Shown in pieces: positions 7,740 to 14,909 of a stretch of DNA of 20,758 bases. The stretch lies in NCBI GenBank assembly GCA_965657665.1, contig CBFHPF010000014.1, positions 1-20,758 of the forward strand. Reading direction: 5' to 3'. The notes under the pieces are model-generated. The model saw only the letters and a list, made by a program, of their open reading frames with translations, had not been told where the DNA came from and searched no databases. The stretch comes from UBA8337 sp965657665. Lineage in GTDB: Bacteria > Pseudomonadota > Alphaproteobacteria > RS24. Every line of letters begins with the position of its first letter. The stretch's first letter is position 1. The translations under genes and the position numbers were made by a program.

Positions 7740-8729
7740 TTATCGCTTGCGCTGTTTTTCGATTTGCCGCCAGCGACGCACATTGCGATTATGCTCAGCC
7801 AGAGTTTCGGCAAACACATGCCCGCCCGTGCCATCAGCGACAAAATATAAAACCTTGCTGCTGGCCGGGTTAAGCACAGCCGCAATGGAGGCACGCCCTG
7901 CATTGGCAATCGGTGTCGGCGGCAAGCCGTTAATGCGATAAGTGTTATAGGGTGTCTTGCGCCGTATCTCGCTGCGCCGTATCGGGCGACCCAACTTTCC
8001 TTTGCCGCCAACAATGCCGTAAATAATCGTCGGGTCAGATTGCAACCGCATGCGCTTGTTCAACCGATTGATAAAAGCCGCCGCCACTAAAGGGCGCTCA
8101 GACCCAACGCCTGTTTCGCGCTCTACAATCGACGCCAATATCAAGGCTTGTTGTTTGGTTTTAAGCGGCAGGTTTTTTTGCCGTTTCGGCCATAGCGCAT
8201 TTATCACTTCCGTTTGGGCCTGCTGCATTTTCTGTACCAGCGCGACGCGCGTCATACCGCGCGGCACAGCATAGGTCTCCGGCAAAAGCGAGCCTTCGGC
8301 GGGAATATCAACCGTGCCGACAAGCACATCTTCGGCGCGCATTTGATTGATTATTTGCTGGCTGGTCAGCCCCTCGGCAAAGGTGATTTTATGCAGCACC
8401 ACATCGCCGCGCAGCAAAATATTAAGCACCTCATGCATCGAGGCATGCGGCGGCATATCAAACTCACCGGCTCGCAACCGACCGGCATCACCGCGCAAGC
8501 GCACAAAAAGTCGAAACACCAAAGAAGAACGCAGCGCGCCCGCATCATCTAACCGCGCCGCGACACCACCGAGCGACACACCGCGCTCTAAATATACACG
8601 GCGCGTATCTTCATGCGGGCCGGGGCCGAAAATGAAAAACAACAACGCCGCCATAAACAGCGCGCCGATGAGCACGAGTGGCACAATATAAGATTTCAAT
8701 TTGCTCAAAAGCAGCCGCAGTTTCTCCAC
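7740..8729 (-). CDS. mltG: Endolytic murein transglycosylase, YceG/MltG family
   Basis: MltG is an inner-membrane enzyme that cuts nascent peptidoglycan glycan strands and may set their length. The 329-residue protein starts with a short cytoplasmic segment and one transmembrane helix (about 14-34). A LysM-like region follows (about 42-110), then the YceG catalytic domain. The conserved ILASIVERETG (about 197-207) contains the presumed catalytic glutamate (E203). NRLNKRMRLQSDPTIIYG and YNTYRINGLPPTPIANAG follow as in the family. The start is a GTG six bases after the fabF stop. There is no better start before the membrane helix, and the ribosome binding site is weak, which suggests translational coupling to fabF. 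Confidence 0.94.
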   Translation of the reverse strand: MEKLRLLLSKLKSYIVPLVLIGALFMAALLFFIFGPGPHEDTRRVYLERGVSLGGVAARLDDAGALRSSLVFRLFVRLRGDAGRLRAGEFDMPPHASMHEVLNILLRGDVVLHKITFAEGLTSQQIINQMRAEDVLVGTVDIPAEGSLLPETYAVPRGMTRVALVQKMQQAQTEVINALWPKRQKNLPLKTKQQALILASIVERETGVGSERPLVAAAFINRLNKRMRLQSDPTIIYGIVGGKGKLGRPIRRSEIRRKTPYNTYRINGLPPTPIANAGRASIAAVLNPASSKVLYFVADGTGGHVFAETLAEHNRNVRRWRQIEKQRKR

Positions 8730-8735
8730 GGCGGT

Positions 8736-10001
8736 TTACTCAACGGCCTTGAATACCAGAGACGCATTCGTGCCGCCAAAGCCAAAGCTGTTTGATAAGA
8801 CAGCTTTAATCTCTTTTTCTTGCGCCTTATGCGGCACCAGATTAATCGGCGTTTCAACTGACGGATTATCCAAATTAAGGGTCGGCGGCACAATGCCATC
8901 GCGCATGGCGAGAACTGAGAAAATTGCCTCAACCGCACCGGCCGCGCCCAATAAATGCCCGATTGCCGATTTGGTAGACGACATAGCAAGCGCGTCCGAC
9001 GCACCGCCGAACAAACGCTCAACCGCTTTCAATTCAATTTCATCACCCAAAGGCGTTGACGTGCCATGCGCGTTCACATAACCGACATCTTCAGGCGACA
9101 GGCCCGCACGCTTCAGTGCCGCCTGCATGGAGCGATAGCCACCCGAGCCGTCTTCCGCCGGTGAGGTGATGTGATACGCATCACCTGACAAGCCATAGCC
9201 GACCACTTCGGCATAGATTTTCGCACCGCGCGCTTTGGCGTGCTCATATTCTTCTAAAATGACAACGCCCGCGCCCTCACCCATAACAAAACCGTCGCGG
9301 TCTTTATCATAGGGGCGCGAGCCTTTTTCCGGCGTATCGTTAAAGCCTGTTGAAAGCGCACGACAAGCCGCGAAACCGGCAATACCCAAACGGCAAATGG
9401 CAGATTCTGTGCCACCGGCTACCATCACATCAGCATCGTCCAGCGCGATAAGTCGCGCCGCATCACCAATCGCATGCGCACCGGTTGAACACGCCGTTAC
9501 AACGGCGTGATTAGGGCCTTTAAGGCCGTGCTTAATGGAAATCTGTCCACCGGCCAGATTAATCAATGCGCCGGGGATGAAAAATGGGCTGAGCCGCCGT
9601 GGGCCGCGCTCGTGAACCGTAATCGCGCCATCGGCAATGCCTTGCAAACCGCCAATACCCGCACCGACCATCACGCCCGTGCGGAATTGCTGTTCTTCGG
9701 TTTCGGGTTTGTAGCCACTATCAGCCAGCGCCATATCGGCGGCGGCCATGCCATAGATGATAAAATCATCCATGCGCTTTTGTTCTTTCGGCTCGACATA
9801 AAGATTGGGGTCAAACCCACCCTCTTTATCGTCACCGGCCCGGTCAATATGGCAAGCGATTTGACAAGGCAAATCCGACACGTCGAAGCCGGCCATAGGA
9901 CCGGCACCCGACTCGCCATTGATGAGCCGTTGCCAGCTTTTCTCAATGGTCTCGCCGAGAGGATTAACCGAACCAATGCCGGTTATAACGACGCGTCGCA
10001 T
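8736..10001 (-). CDS. fabF: 3-oxoacyl-[acyl-carrier-protein] synthase II
   Basis: FabF elongates fatty acids by condensing acyl groups with malonyl-ACP. At 421 residues it has full length. The catalytic triad is visible: C171 in VTACSTGAHA, H312 in VNAHGTSTPLGD and H349 in SAIGHLLGAAGA, with K344 nearby. The sequence starts right away with RRVVITGIG, so the ATG at 10001 fits. The Shine-Dalgarno AAGG is about 11 bases upstream, further than usual. Thirteen bases separate it from acpP, whose product is its substrate carrier. The condensing-enzyme fold is certain. Assignment to FabF rather than FabB rests on length and on the position next to acpP. Confidence 0.96.
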   Translation of the reverse strand: MRRVVITGIGSVNPLGETIEKSWQRLINGESGAGPMAGFDVSDLPCQIACHIDRAGDDKEGGFDPNLYVEPKEQKRMDDFIIYGMAAADMALADSGYKPETEEQQFRTGVMVGAGIGGLQGIADGAITVHERGPRRLSPFFIPGALINLAGGQISIKHGLKGPNHAVVTACSTGAHAIGDAARLIALDDADVMVAGGTESAICRLGIAGFAACRALSTGFNDTPEKGSRPYDKDRDGFVMGEGAGVVILEEYEHAKARGAKIYAEVVGYGLSGDAYHITSPAEDGSGGYRSMQAALKRAGLSPEDVGYVNAHGTSTPLGDEIELKAVERLFGGASDALAMSSTKSAIGHLLGAAGAVEAIFSVLAMRDGIVPPTLNLDNPSVETPINLVPHKAQEKEIKAVLSNSFGFGGTNASLVFKAVE

Positions 10002-10014
10002 TAATTAGTCTGCC

Positions 10015-10248
10015 TTAGGAAGCGGAGTCGATGAACTTGACCGCGTCAGCAACCGTCAAAATGGTTTCGGCTGCATCATCGGGAATTTCAATGCCGAATT
10101 CTTCTTCAAAAGCCATAACCAGCTCAACAGTATCCAAGCTATCAGCACCCAGATCGTCGATAAAGCTTGCAGCTTCTGTTACCTGACCGGCATCTACACC
10201 GAGGTTTTCGACAACAATTTTTTTAACGCGTTCGACAGTATCGCTCAT
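10015..10248 (-). CDS. acpP: Acyl carrier protein
   Basis: AcpP carries growing fatty acyl chains on a phosphopantetheine arm. The 77-residue acidic protein has the DSLDTVEL motif, with S37 as the attachment serine, followed by the recognition helix MAFEEEFGIEIPDDA. The ATG at 10248 is preceded by AAAGGAG six bases upstream, a strong ribosome binding site that suits an abundant protein. A GTG one codon earlier is less likely. The 244 bases before it, up to the end of fabG, form the largest gap inside the fatty acid cluster and probably hold a separate acpP promoter. Confidence 0.98.
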   Translation of the reverse strand: MSDTVERVKKIVVENLGVDAGQVTEAASFIDDLGADSLDTVELVMAFEEEFGIEIPDDAAETILTVADAVKFIDSAS

Positions 10249-10251
10249 CAC

Positions 10252-10492
10252 AAGCTCCTTTAAAATTCAGTGCGCCTCGCGGGCATCCCCTCACCTAATC
10301 GACATGATTGCCATGTCTGAAGTTTGACTATCACCCTTTACACATCGTGTCCATAGTTAGACGACAGATGAAAAAGCAGATTAAACGGGACAAACAAGCG
10401 GTTAATTCAACAATCCCAATTTTCTTTAGGCGATTTATATCGCTCATTATATCTCGGTTATGTGCTGGCCTATATCTGGTTTAAATCTCCAT
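10252..10492 (-). promoter_or_regulatory. fabG-acpP intergenic region, probable acpP promoter and operator region
   Basis: These 241 bases hold no plausible gene. The part next to fabG is A/T-rich and contains several GATATA repeats. One of them reads TATAAT on the minus strand (10451-10446) and could be a -10 box, but no good -35 stands 16-18 bases before it. A perfect 6-bp dyad lies at 10301-10317. No terminator-like stem with a T run follows fabG, so read-through from fabD-fabG into acpP is likely in addition to any local promoter. The exact transcription start cannot be fixed by reading. Confidence 0.5.
10301..10317. repeat. Perfect 6-bp dyad upstream of acpP
   Basis: GACATG at 10301-10306 and CATGTC at 10312-10317 are exact inverted copies around a 5-base centre (ATTGC). 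The dyad ends 53 bases before the acpP start codon. It could be an operator for a dimeric regulator or a small hairpin in the leader. There is no adjoining T run, so it is not a terminator. Confidence 0.6.
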
Positions 10493-10499
10493 CTATATC
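10436..10499 (-). repeat. Four GATATA direct repeats between fabG and acpP
   Basis: GATATA on the minus strand (TATATC on the plus strand) occurs at 10436-10441, 10448-10453, 10471-10476 and 10494-10499. The starts are 12, 23 and 23 bases apart, close to one and two helical turns. The copy nearest fabG overlaps the fabG stop codon. The six-base core is identical in all four copies while the flanks differ. Confidence 0.55.
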
Positions 10500-11230
10500 A
10501 TTGCCATGCCACCATTTACATGCACCGTCTGACCGGTCACATAAGCGGCTTCATCGCTAGCCAAAAACAAGCAGGCGGCGGCAATATCATCACCACTGCC
10601 AAGACGTCCGGCCGGAATGGCAGAGGTCAGCGTGGCTTTTTGCTCTTCCGGCAAGTCATCTGTCATCGGCGTCGCGATAAAGCCCGGCGCAACGCAATTG
10701 ACGGTGATGCCCCGACTGGCGACTTCTTGCGCCAAAGATTTCGACATACCAATCATACCGGCCTTGGTGGCGGCATAATTGGCCTGCCCCGGATTGCCGG
10801 TCACACCAACCACTGAGGTGATACCGATAATGCGACCATGGCGGCGTTTCATCATGCCGCGCAAAGCCGCACGAATAAGCCGAAAACTGGAGGTCAGATT
10901 GACATTCAACACGGCTTCCCAGTCTTCATCTTTCATCCGCAAAGCGAGATTATCACGGGTGATACCGGCATTATTGACCAAAATATCCAATCCGCCGAGC
11001 GCTTCTTCAGCTTTCGCCGCCAGCTCGCTCGCCCCTTCGGCAGATGACAAATCAGCCACCAGCACATGCGCGCCCTCGCCCAGTTCATCCGCCAATTCTT
11101 GCAGCACCGCCTCACGGGTGCCGGCCAAACCAACTTTTGCTCCCGCCGCATGCAGTGTTTTGGCAATATCGCGGCCAATGCCGCCCGATGCACCTGTTAC
11201 CAGTGCGGTTTTTCCGCTCAAATCAAACAT
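10493..11230 (-). CDS. fabG: 3-oxoacyl-[acyl-carrier-protein] reductase
   Basis: FabG performs the first, NADPH-dependent reduction of each fatty acid elongation cycle. It is a 245-residue classical short-chain dehydrogenase of normal length. The cofactor motif is TGASGGIG (12-19). NNAG is at 86-89, and the catalytic residues are N111, S139, Y152 and K156 (NYAATKAG). The C-terminus VNGGMAMI is typical. The ATG has AAAGGA about seven bases upstream. It lies 26 bases after fabD, and its product acts on the beta-ketoacyl-ACP made by the neighbouring FabF. Context makes FabG far more likely than another short-chain dehydrogenase. Confidence 0.97.
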   Translation of the reverse strand: MFDLSGKTALVTGASGGIGRDIAKTLHAAGAKVGLAGTREAVLQELADELGEGAHVLVADLSSAEGASELAAKAEEALGGLDILVNNAGITRDNLALRMKDEDWEAVLNVNLTSSFRLIRAALRGMMKRRHGRIIGITSVVGVTGNPGQANYAATKAGMIGMSKSLAQEVASRGITVNCVAPGFIATPMTDDLPEEQKATLTSAIPAGRLGSGDDIAAACLFLASDEAAYVTGQTVHVNGGMAMI

Positions 11231-11256
11231 TGCTTATCCTTTATCAATTATAACGC

Positions 11257-12186
11257 CTAAAAGGCGTCGATATCTTCCGGCGTGTTCAGTGCCTTGGCCG
11301 ACAAACGCGCGTCAATGCGGCGCGCCATGCCGGTCAGCACTTTACCGCTGCCCAATTCAACCAATTCAGTAACGCCATTATCAGCCGCCCAAATCATACT
11401 TTCACGCCACCGCACCGAGCCGGTAACTTGCTCAACCAGCAATTGCCGAATGGTGTCCGCATCGTCAGTAGCTTGCGCGGTAACATTGGCAATCACCGGC
11501 ACCACCGGCGATGAAATATCTGTCTCAGCCAAGGCGGCAGCCATTTCTTCGGCGGCCGGTTGCATCAGCGCACAATGAAACGGCGCACTCACCGGCAACT
11601 CCATAGCGCGCTTGGCCCCGTTTTCTTTGGCCAATTCGCACGCCCGCACCACCGCAGCTGCATGGCCGGAAATCACCACCTGACCATTGGCATTATCATT
11701 GGCTGCGCTGACAATCTCGCCATCGCCAGCAGCTTGTGCGGCAACATCTGAGACGGCATCAAAATCCAAACCCAAAACAGCCGCCATCGCGCCGACACCG
11801 ACGGGCACAGCACGCTGCATGGCTTGGCCGCGCAATTTCAACAAGCGCGCCGTATCTTCCAGTTTCAAAGCACCGGCTGCCGTCAGTGCCGAATATTCAC
11901 CCAAACTGTGACCGGCGACATAGCTCGCCGCATCAGCCAAGTTTAGCCCCCGTGCTTCAAGCACGCGTATCACGGCAATGGAAACCGCCATCAGCGCCGG
12001 TTGCGCATTTTCGGTCAACGTCAATTCATCATCCGGCCCGCCCCACATAAGTGCCGATAGGTCTTGCCCTAAAGCGTCATTTACCGCTTCAAAAACTTGC
12101 TTGGCCTCCGGATAGGCTTCAGCCAATGCTTGTCCCATGCCGACGGCTTGACTGCCCTGACCGGGGAATACAAATGCTTGTGTCAT
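11257..12186 (-). CDS. fabD: Malonyl-CoA:ACP transacylase
   Basis: FabD loads malonyl groups from CoA onto acyl carrier protein, supplying the two-carbon units for elongation. The 309-residue protein is full length. FPGQGSQ (7-13) forms the oxyanion region. The nucleophile is S94 in GHSLGEYSA, R119 (LRGQAM) binds the malonyl carboxylate, and H204 in APFHCALM completes the active site. GGAGGA lies five to six bases before the ATG, a near-perfect ribosome binding site. It is the first gene of the minus-strand fatty acid cluster and is divergent from rpsF across 307 bases that hold a candidate promoter. Confidence 0.97.
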   Translation of the reverse strand: MTQAFVFPGQGSQAVGMGQALAEAYPEAKQVFEAVNDALGQDLSALMWGGPDDELTLTENAQPALMAVSIAVIRVLEARGLNLADAASYVAGHSLGEYSALTAAGALKLEDTARLLKLRGQAMQRAVPVGVGAMAAVLGLDFDAVSDVAAQAAGDGEIVSAANDNANGQVVISGHAAAVVRACELAKENGAKRAMELPVSAPFHCALMQPAAEEMAAALAETDISSPVVPVIANVTAQATDDADTIRQLLVEQVTGSVRWRESMIWAADNGVTELVELGSGKVLTGMARRIDARLSAKALNTPEDIDAF

Positions 12187-12259
12187 TTTTCCTCCACCCT
12201 CTCATGCGAGAGACCCTTCTTAAAAGAATCGCTGGCATGTTAGGCGATTGCTGCTTTGG

Positions 12260-12286
12260 TTTATAGGCCGAAAAGTCACTTGCCAA
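12260..12286 (-). promoter_or_regulatory. Candidate fabD promoter
   Basis: On the minus strand TTGGCA (12286-12281) and TATAAA (12265-12260) resemble -35 and -10 boxes. The spacer is 15 bases, shorter than the preferred 17, so the call is tentative. Transcription would begin near 12253 and give a leader of about 65 bases. That leader includes a short dyad (CTCTC/GAGAG, 12199-12212) just before the fabD ribosome binding site. Confidence 0.4.
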
Positions 12287-12413
12287 GCTGTTGGCTTTCT
12301 TGTATCACCCGCAGATTGAAATTCGGCTGGAGGCTGAAAGGATATTTCCGTTATTTGCTGACGGATTGGGAATGGTCCCGCATCCCTTGTCTCCGCTCTC
12401 GCGTAACTTGTGA

Positions 12414-12492
12414 GCCTCTCCCTTTCGGTTGACCCGCTTGGTAGATTAAGTGCTCGCTAGGGGCTAGGCGCCGAAAAAAGAAGGAGAGAGGC
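12414..12492 (+). promoter_or_regulatory. Candidate structured rpsF leader covering the ribosome binding site
   Basis: GCCTCTCCCTTT (12414-12425) can pair with 12480-12492 (GAAGG, a bulged A, then GAGAGGC). That gives a helix of about 12 pairs, one of them G-U, which would bury the rpsF Shine-Dalgarno sequence. Inside the enclosed loop CGCTAG (12455-12460) pairs with CTA-GCG (12464-12470) around GGG with one bulged G, and CCG follows directly (12471-12473). Ribosomal leaders that bind the S6:S18 protein complex, with a conserved CCG near a hairpin and the start site, are known in many bacteria. Whether this is that motif is my inference from reading alone. Confidence 0.4.
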
Positions 12493-12493
12493 T

Positions 12494-12916
12494 ATGGCTC
12501 TTTATGAGCATGTGTTTATTGCACGCCAAGATATTTCCTCGCAGCAGGTCGAAGGTTTGGTCGACATGATGAAAGCTGTGCTGGAAGAAAATGGCGGCAA
12601 AATTACCAAGAACGAATATTGGGGTCTGAAATCACTGGCCTATCGCGTGAAGAAAAACCGCAAGGGCCATTATTCATTGCTCAATATTGATGCCAGCCAC
12701 GAGGCTGTCGCTGAATTGGAACGTCGCATCAGTTTGAATGATGACATCATCCGCCACATGACTTTGCGGGTTGATGAGCATGAAGCTGATGACTCTGTGC
12801 AATTGCGCAATAAAAACCGCGACGACCGTCGTGATGACCGTCGTGGCCCGCGCCGCGATGACCGTCGTGATGCCGCACCGCGCACTGAAACCGCTGATAA
12901 AGGAGAGGCAGAATGA
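12494..12916 (+). CDS. rpsF: Small ribosomal subunit protein bS6
   Basis: bS6 binds the central domain of 16S rRNA together with bS18. The 140-residue product starts MALYEHVFIARQDIS and contains GLKSLAYRVKKNRKGHY, the usual RNA-binding and strand segments, in a fold of about 95 residues. The C-terminal tail (about 105-140) is strongly charged and contains three DDRR units (110-113, 114-117 and 122-125) encoded by a 12-bp DNA repeat. Charged tails are common on alphaproteobacterial bS6. AGGAGAG precedes the ATG. It is the first gene of the ribosomal operon, and its stop overlaps the rpsR start as ATGA, which ties production of the two partner proteins together. Confidence 0.98.
   Translation: MALYEHVFIARQDISSQQVEGLVDMMKAVLEENGGKITKNEYWGLKSLAYRVKKNRKGHYSLLNIDASHEAVAELERRISLNDDIIRHMTLRVDEHEADDSVQLRNKNRDDRRDDRRGPRRDDRRDAAPRTETADKGEAE
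12821..12869 (+). repeat. 12-bp tandem-like repeat within rpsF
   Basis: GACGACCGTCGTG at 12821, then GATGACCGTCGTG at 12833 and again at 12857, share a 12-base period. The first two units are directly adjacent and the third is 24 bases after the second, with a diverged unit between. Each unit encodes Asp-Asp-Arg-Arg in frame, so gain or loss of units would not break the gene. Confidence 0.75.
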
Positions 12917-13149
12917 GCCAAGGACGTCGCCCCTTCGGTCGCCGCCGCAAGTCTTGCCCGTTCTCGGGTGCCAATGCGCCGACCATTGATTATAAAGATA
13001 CCCGCCTGCTGCAACGCTATGTTTCAGAACGCGGCAAAATCGTACCGCGCCGCATCACGGCTGTTTCTGCCAAGAAACAACGCGAGCTGGCCCGGGCTAT
13101 CAAGCGCTCGCGTTTCCTCGCGCTGATGCCCTATACGGTTGATCAATAA
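12913..13149 (+). CDS. rpsR: Small ribosomal subunit protein bS18
   Basis: bS18 forms a dimer with bS6 on 16S rRNA. The 78-residue protein is complete and basic, with RRKSCPFSG near the N-terminus, IDYKDTRLLQRYVSERGKI in the middle and a C-terminal helix ending RSRFLALMPY. The start overlaps the end of rpsF by four bases (ATGA), and AAAGGAG lies upstream within rpsF. Order and overlap match the standard rpsF-rpsR pair. Confidence 0.98.
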   Translation: MSQGRRPFGRRRKSCPFSGANAPTIDYKDTRLLQRYVSERGKIVPRRITAVSAKKQRELARAIKRSRFLALMPYTVDQ

Positions 13150-13170
13150 GATAGCCGGCAGGCGCGTGTT

Positions 13171-14106
13171 ATGACACAAACCCTGCTGTTGCGGATTATA
13201 ATGGCGGCGATCGGCAGTTTCATGCTGTTCGCCGCCCTTTTTTCTTTGCCTTTCGCGGCCTTGCCTATGGCCTATATCGGTCTGTCTTACGGCATTGCGC
13301 AAGCCGCTATGGTGGCCGTTGGCGCGCTCGCTTTAACGGCAATATTGCTCGCCCCCTCATTGGCCATTATTTTTGCTCTGATGTTTCTCGTGCCGACTTT
13401 GGTGTTGGTGCGTCAAGCCTTGCTGTCGCGCCAAATGGAAGACGGGCAATTTGAGTTTTTTCCGCTCGAGAAGCTGATTGTTATGACCCTCGCCATAACC
13501 GGCTTCGGCACATTGCTTGTGTTTTCCTTATTCAGTGGCGATGGCGGCATGCCACAGAGTTTTGCCAATGCGATGGGCAATGCGCCGGAAATTCGGCAAA
13601 CCCTCAGTCAAATGTATGATTTATCATCAGCTGACGCGATATTGCGCGTTGCCAATTTGATAATCATTACCGGCTTTGCCAGCTGGCCGCTTTTGCTGCT
13701 CGGCAATATGCAAATCGCGCAAGCCTTATCTGAAAAGTTTGAGAAAAACCTGCGCCCCGGCGGTGATTACACAAAACTCACTTTGCCGATTTGGTTGATG
13801 CCTGCCCTGCTGGTGTTTTTGGCGACATCAACATTGCTTGACGGCTGGCCCGGCACTTTGGGCGCAACCTTGGCCGGTATTGTTCTGGCCGCATATTTCC
13901 TATTGGGTTTAGCGATTATTCATGCTATCTCCCGCCCGTGGAATGGACGCGGCTTTTTTCTCGCCGTTTTATATTTTCTACTCTTCGTTATGGCTTGGGT
14001 GATTATCCCCATCGCTCTAATGGGATTGCTCGATGCGCGATTTGATTTCCGCAAATTGAACAATACCCCTGACAAGCCATCTGACACACAAGGGGACAAG
14101 GAGTAA
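13171..14106 (+). CDS. DUF2232 family integral membrane protein
   Basis: This 311-residue protein is almost entirely hydrophobic, with about eight predicted membrane segments: roughly 8-30, 32-60, 62-83, 101-122, 158-180, 204-223, 229-253 and 261-288. The C-terminal tail is short and charged. Its position between rpsR and rplI, its length and its topology match the DUF2232 family found at this place in many Alphaproteobacteria. Members of that family are often described as uncharacterised membrane proteins, and no catalytic motif is visible. The upstream ribosome binding site is poor, so translation may depend on rpsR 21 bases before. It shares the transcript with rplI, which starts four bases after its stop. 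Confidence 0.85.
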   Translation: MTQTLLLRIIMAAIGSFMLFAALFSLPFAALPMAYIGLSYGIAQAAMVAVGALALTAILLAPSLAIIFALMFLVPTLVLVRQALLSRQMEDGQFEFFPLEKLIVMTLAITGFGTLLVFSLFSGDGGMPQSFANAMGNAPEIRQTLSQMYDLSSADAILRVANLIIITGFASWPLLLLGNMQIAQALSEKFEKNLRPGGDYTKLTLPIWLMPALLVFLATSTLLDGWPGTLGATLAGIVLAAYFLLGLAIIHAISRPWNGRGFFLAVLYFLLFVMAWVIIPIALMGLLDARFDFRKLNNTPDKPSDTQGDKE

Positions 14107-14110
14107 GACA

Positions 14111-14809
14111 ATGCAAATCGTATTGTTGGAACGTATCGCAAAGCTTGGTCAAATGGGTGACGTTGTTACCGTAAAAGACGGCTATGCACGAAATTTTTTG
14201 CTGCCACAAGGCAAAGCCCTGCGCGCCAATAAGGCCAATCTCGCGCAGTTTGAAGAAAACCGCTCGCAGCTTGAAGCCCGCAATTTGGAGCGCAAGCAAG
14301 AAGCCGAAGCCATTAACACCAAACTGGACGGCGAAAGCTTTGTCGTTATCCGCCAGTCAGGCGATACCGGTCAGCTTTACGGCTCAGTCACAACCCGCGA
14401 CATCGCTGAATTGCTGAGCGAAAACGGTTTCTCAACAGCCCGCAACCAAGTGGTCTTGAGCACACCGATTAAAATTCTCGGCCTGCATCCGGTAACTGTG
14501 GTTCTGCATCCGGAAGTCAGCTCAAGCGTTATCGTCAATGTGGCACGGACCGAAGAAGAAGCCGAACGCCAAGCCGCCGGTGAAGACGTCACTGCCGAAC
14601 AAATGGACGAAGACGAAGAAGCCATTGATGTCGAAGCCATTTTCGAAGAAGGCGCTGAAGTCACTATTGAAGAAGCTGACGAAGAAGCCAGCGAAGACGC
14701 CAACGAAGAATCAGGTGAAGACACTAGCGAAGAAGAAGTCGCTGAAGAGGCGACTGCTGAGGAAGCTGAAGAAGAGTCAAGCGAGGAAGAAGATAAATCG
14801 GAAGAATAA
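14111..14809 (+). CDS. rplI: Large ribosomal subunit protein bL9 with long acidic tail
   Basis: bL9 binds 23S rRNA near the L1 stalk and helps hold the reading frame. The N-terminal domain (about 1-50) shows the family pattern VLLERIAKLGQMGDVVTVKDGYARNFLLP. A connecting helix follows at about 45-75, then a C-terminal RNA-binding domain to about residue 147 with QLYGSVTTRDIAELL and LGLHPVTVVLHPEV. The remaining 85 residues are nearly all Glu, Asp, Ala, Ser and Thr. Many bL9 proteins end near residue 150, and alphaproteobacterial ones often carry a shorter tail, so 232 residues is long. AAGGAG precedes the ATG. A strong intrinsic terminator follows the gene. Confidence 0.97.
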   Translation: MQIVLLERIAKLGQMGDVVTVKDGYARNFLLPQGKALRANKANLAQFEENRSQLEARNLERKQEAEAINTKLDGESFVVIRQSGDTGQLYGSVTTRDIAELLSENGFSTARNQVVLSTPIKILGLHPVTVVLHPEVSSSVIVNVARTEEEAERQAAGEDVTAEQMDEDEEAIDVEAIFEEGAEVTIEEADEEASEDANEESGEDTSEEEVAEEATAEEAEEESSEEEDKSEE

Positions 14810-14833
14810 TTCCGACTTTTCCCCGAAGTTAAC

Positions 14834-14870
14834 AGGCCCGCTGAAAATTTTTCGGCGGGCCTTGTTTTTT
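14834..14870 (+). terminator. Intrinsic terminator of the rpsF-rpsR-DUF2232-rplI operon
   Basis: AGGCCCGC (14834-14841) pairs perfectly with GCGGGCCT (14855-14862). The stem can extend inward through TGAAAA/TTTTCG. The sequence TG and then six T residues (14865-14870) follow. It lies 25 bases after the rplI stop and 39 bases before dnaB. Confidence 0.9.
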
Positions 14871-14909
14871 GTTCTGTCGCCTGCCCGCTGGCTTGTCTAA
14901 GGTCTTTGC

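Larger units (their letters stand above)
12187..12493. other. Divergent fabD / rpsF intergenic region
   Basis: These 307 bases separate two outward-facing operons and contain no convincing coding frame. The left part belongs to fabD: ribosome binding site, a short dyad at 12199-12212 and the candidate promoter at 12260-12286. The right 80 bases look like the rpsF leader. Between about 12290 and 12410 I see nothing recognisable. In particular I found no good -35/-10 pair for the ribosomal operon, although TTGAAA (from 12317) and GATATT (from 12342) are loosely placed with a 19-base spacer. Confidence 0.6.

Noticed and set aside
12199..12212. CTCTC-ATGC-GAGAG dyad before fabD as a regulatory switch
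   Set aside because: A five-pair stem is too short to support a claim, and it lies outside the ribosome binding site.
14888..14909. Possible separate dnaB promoter between the rplI terminator and dnaB
   Set aside because: The gap has no -35/-10 pair at workable spacing, so dnaB transcription may come from read-through or an element I cannot see.
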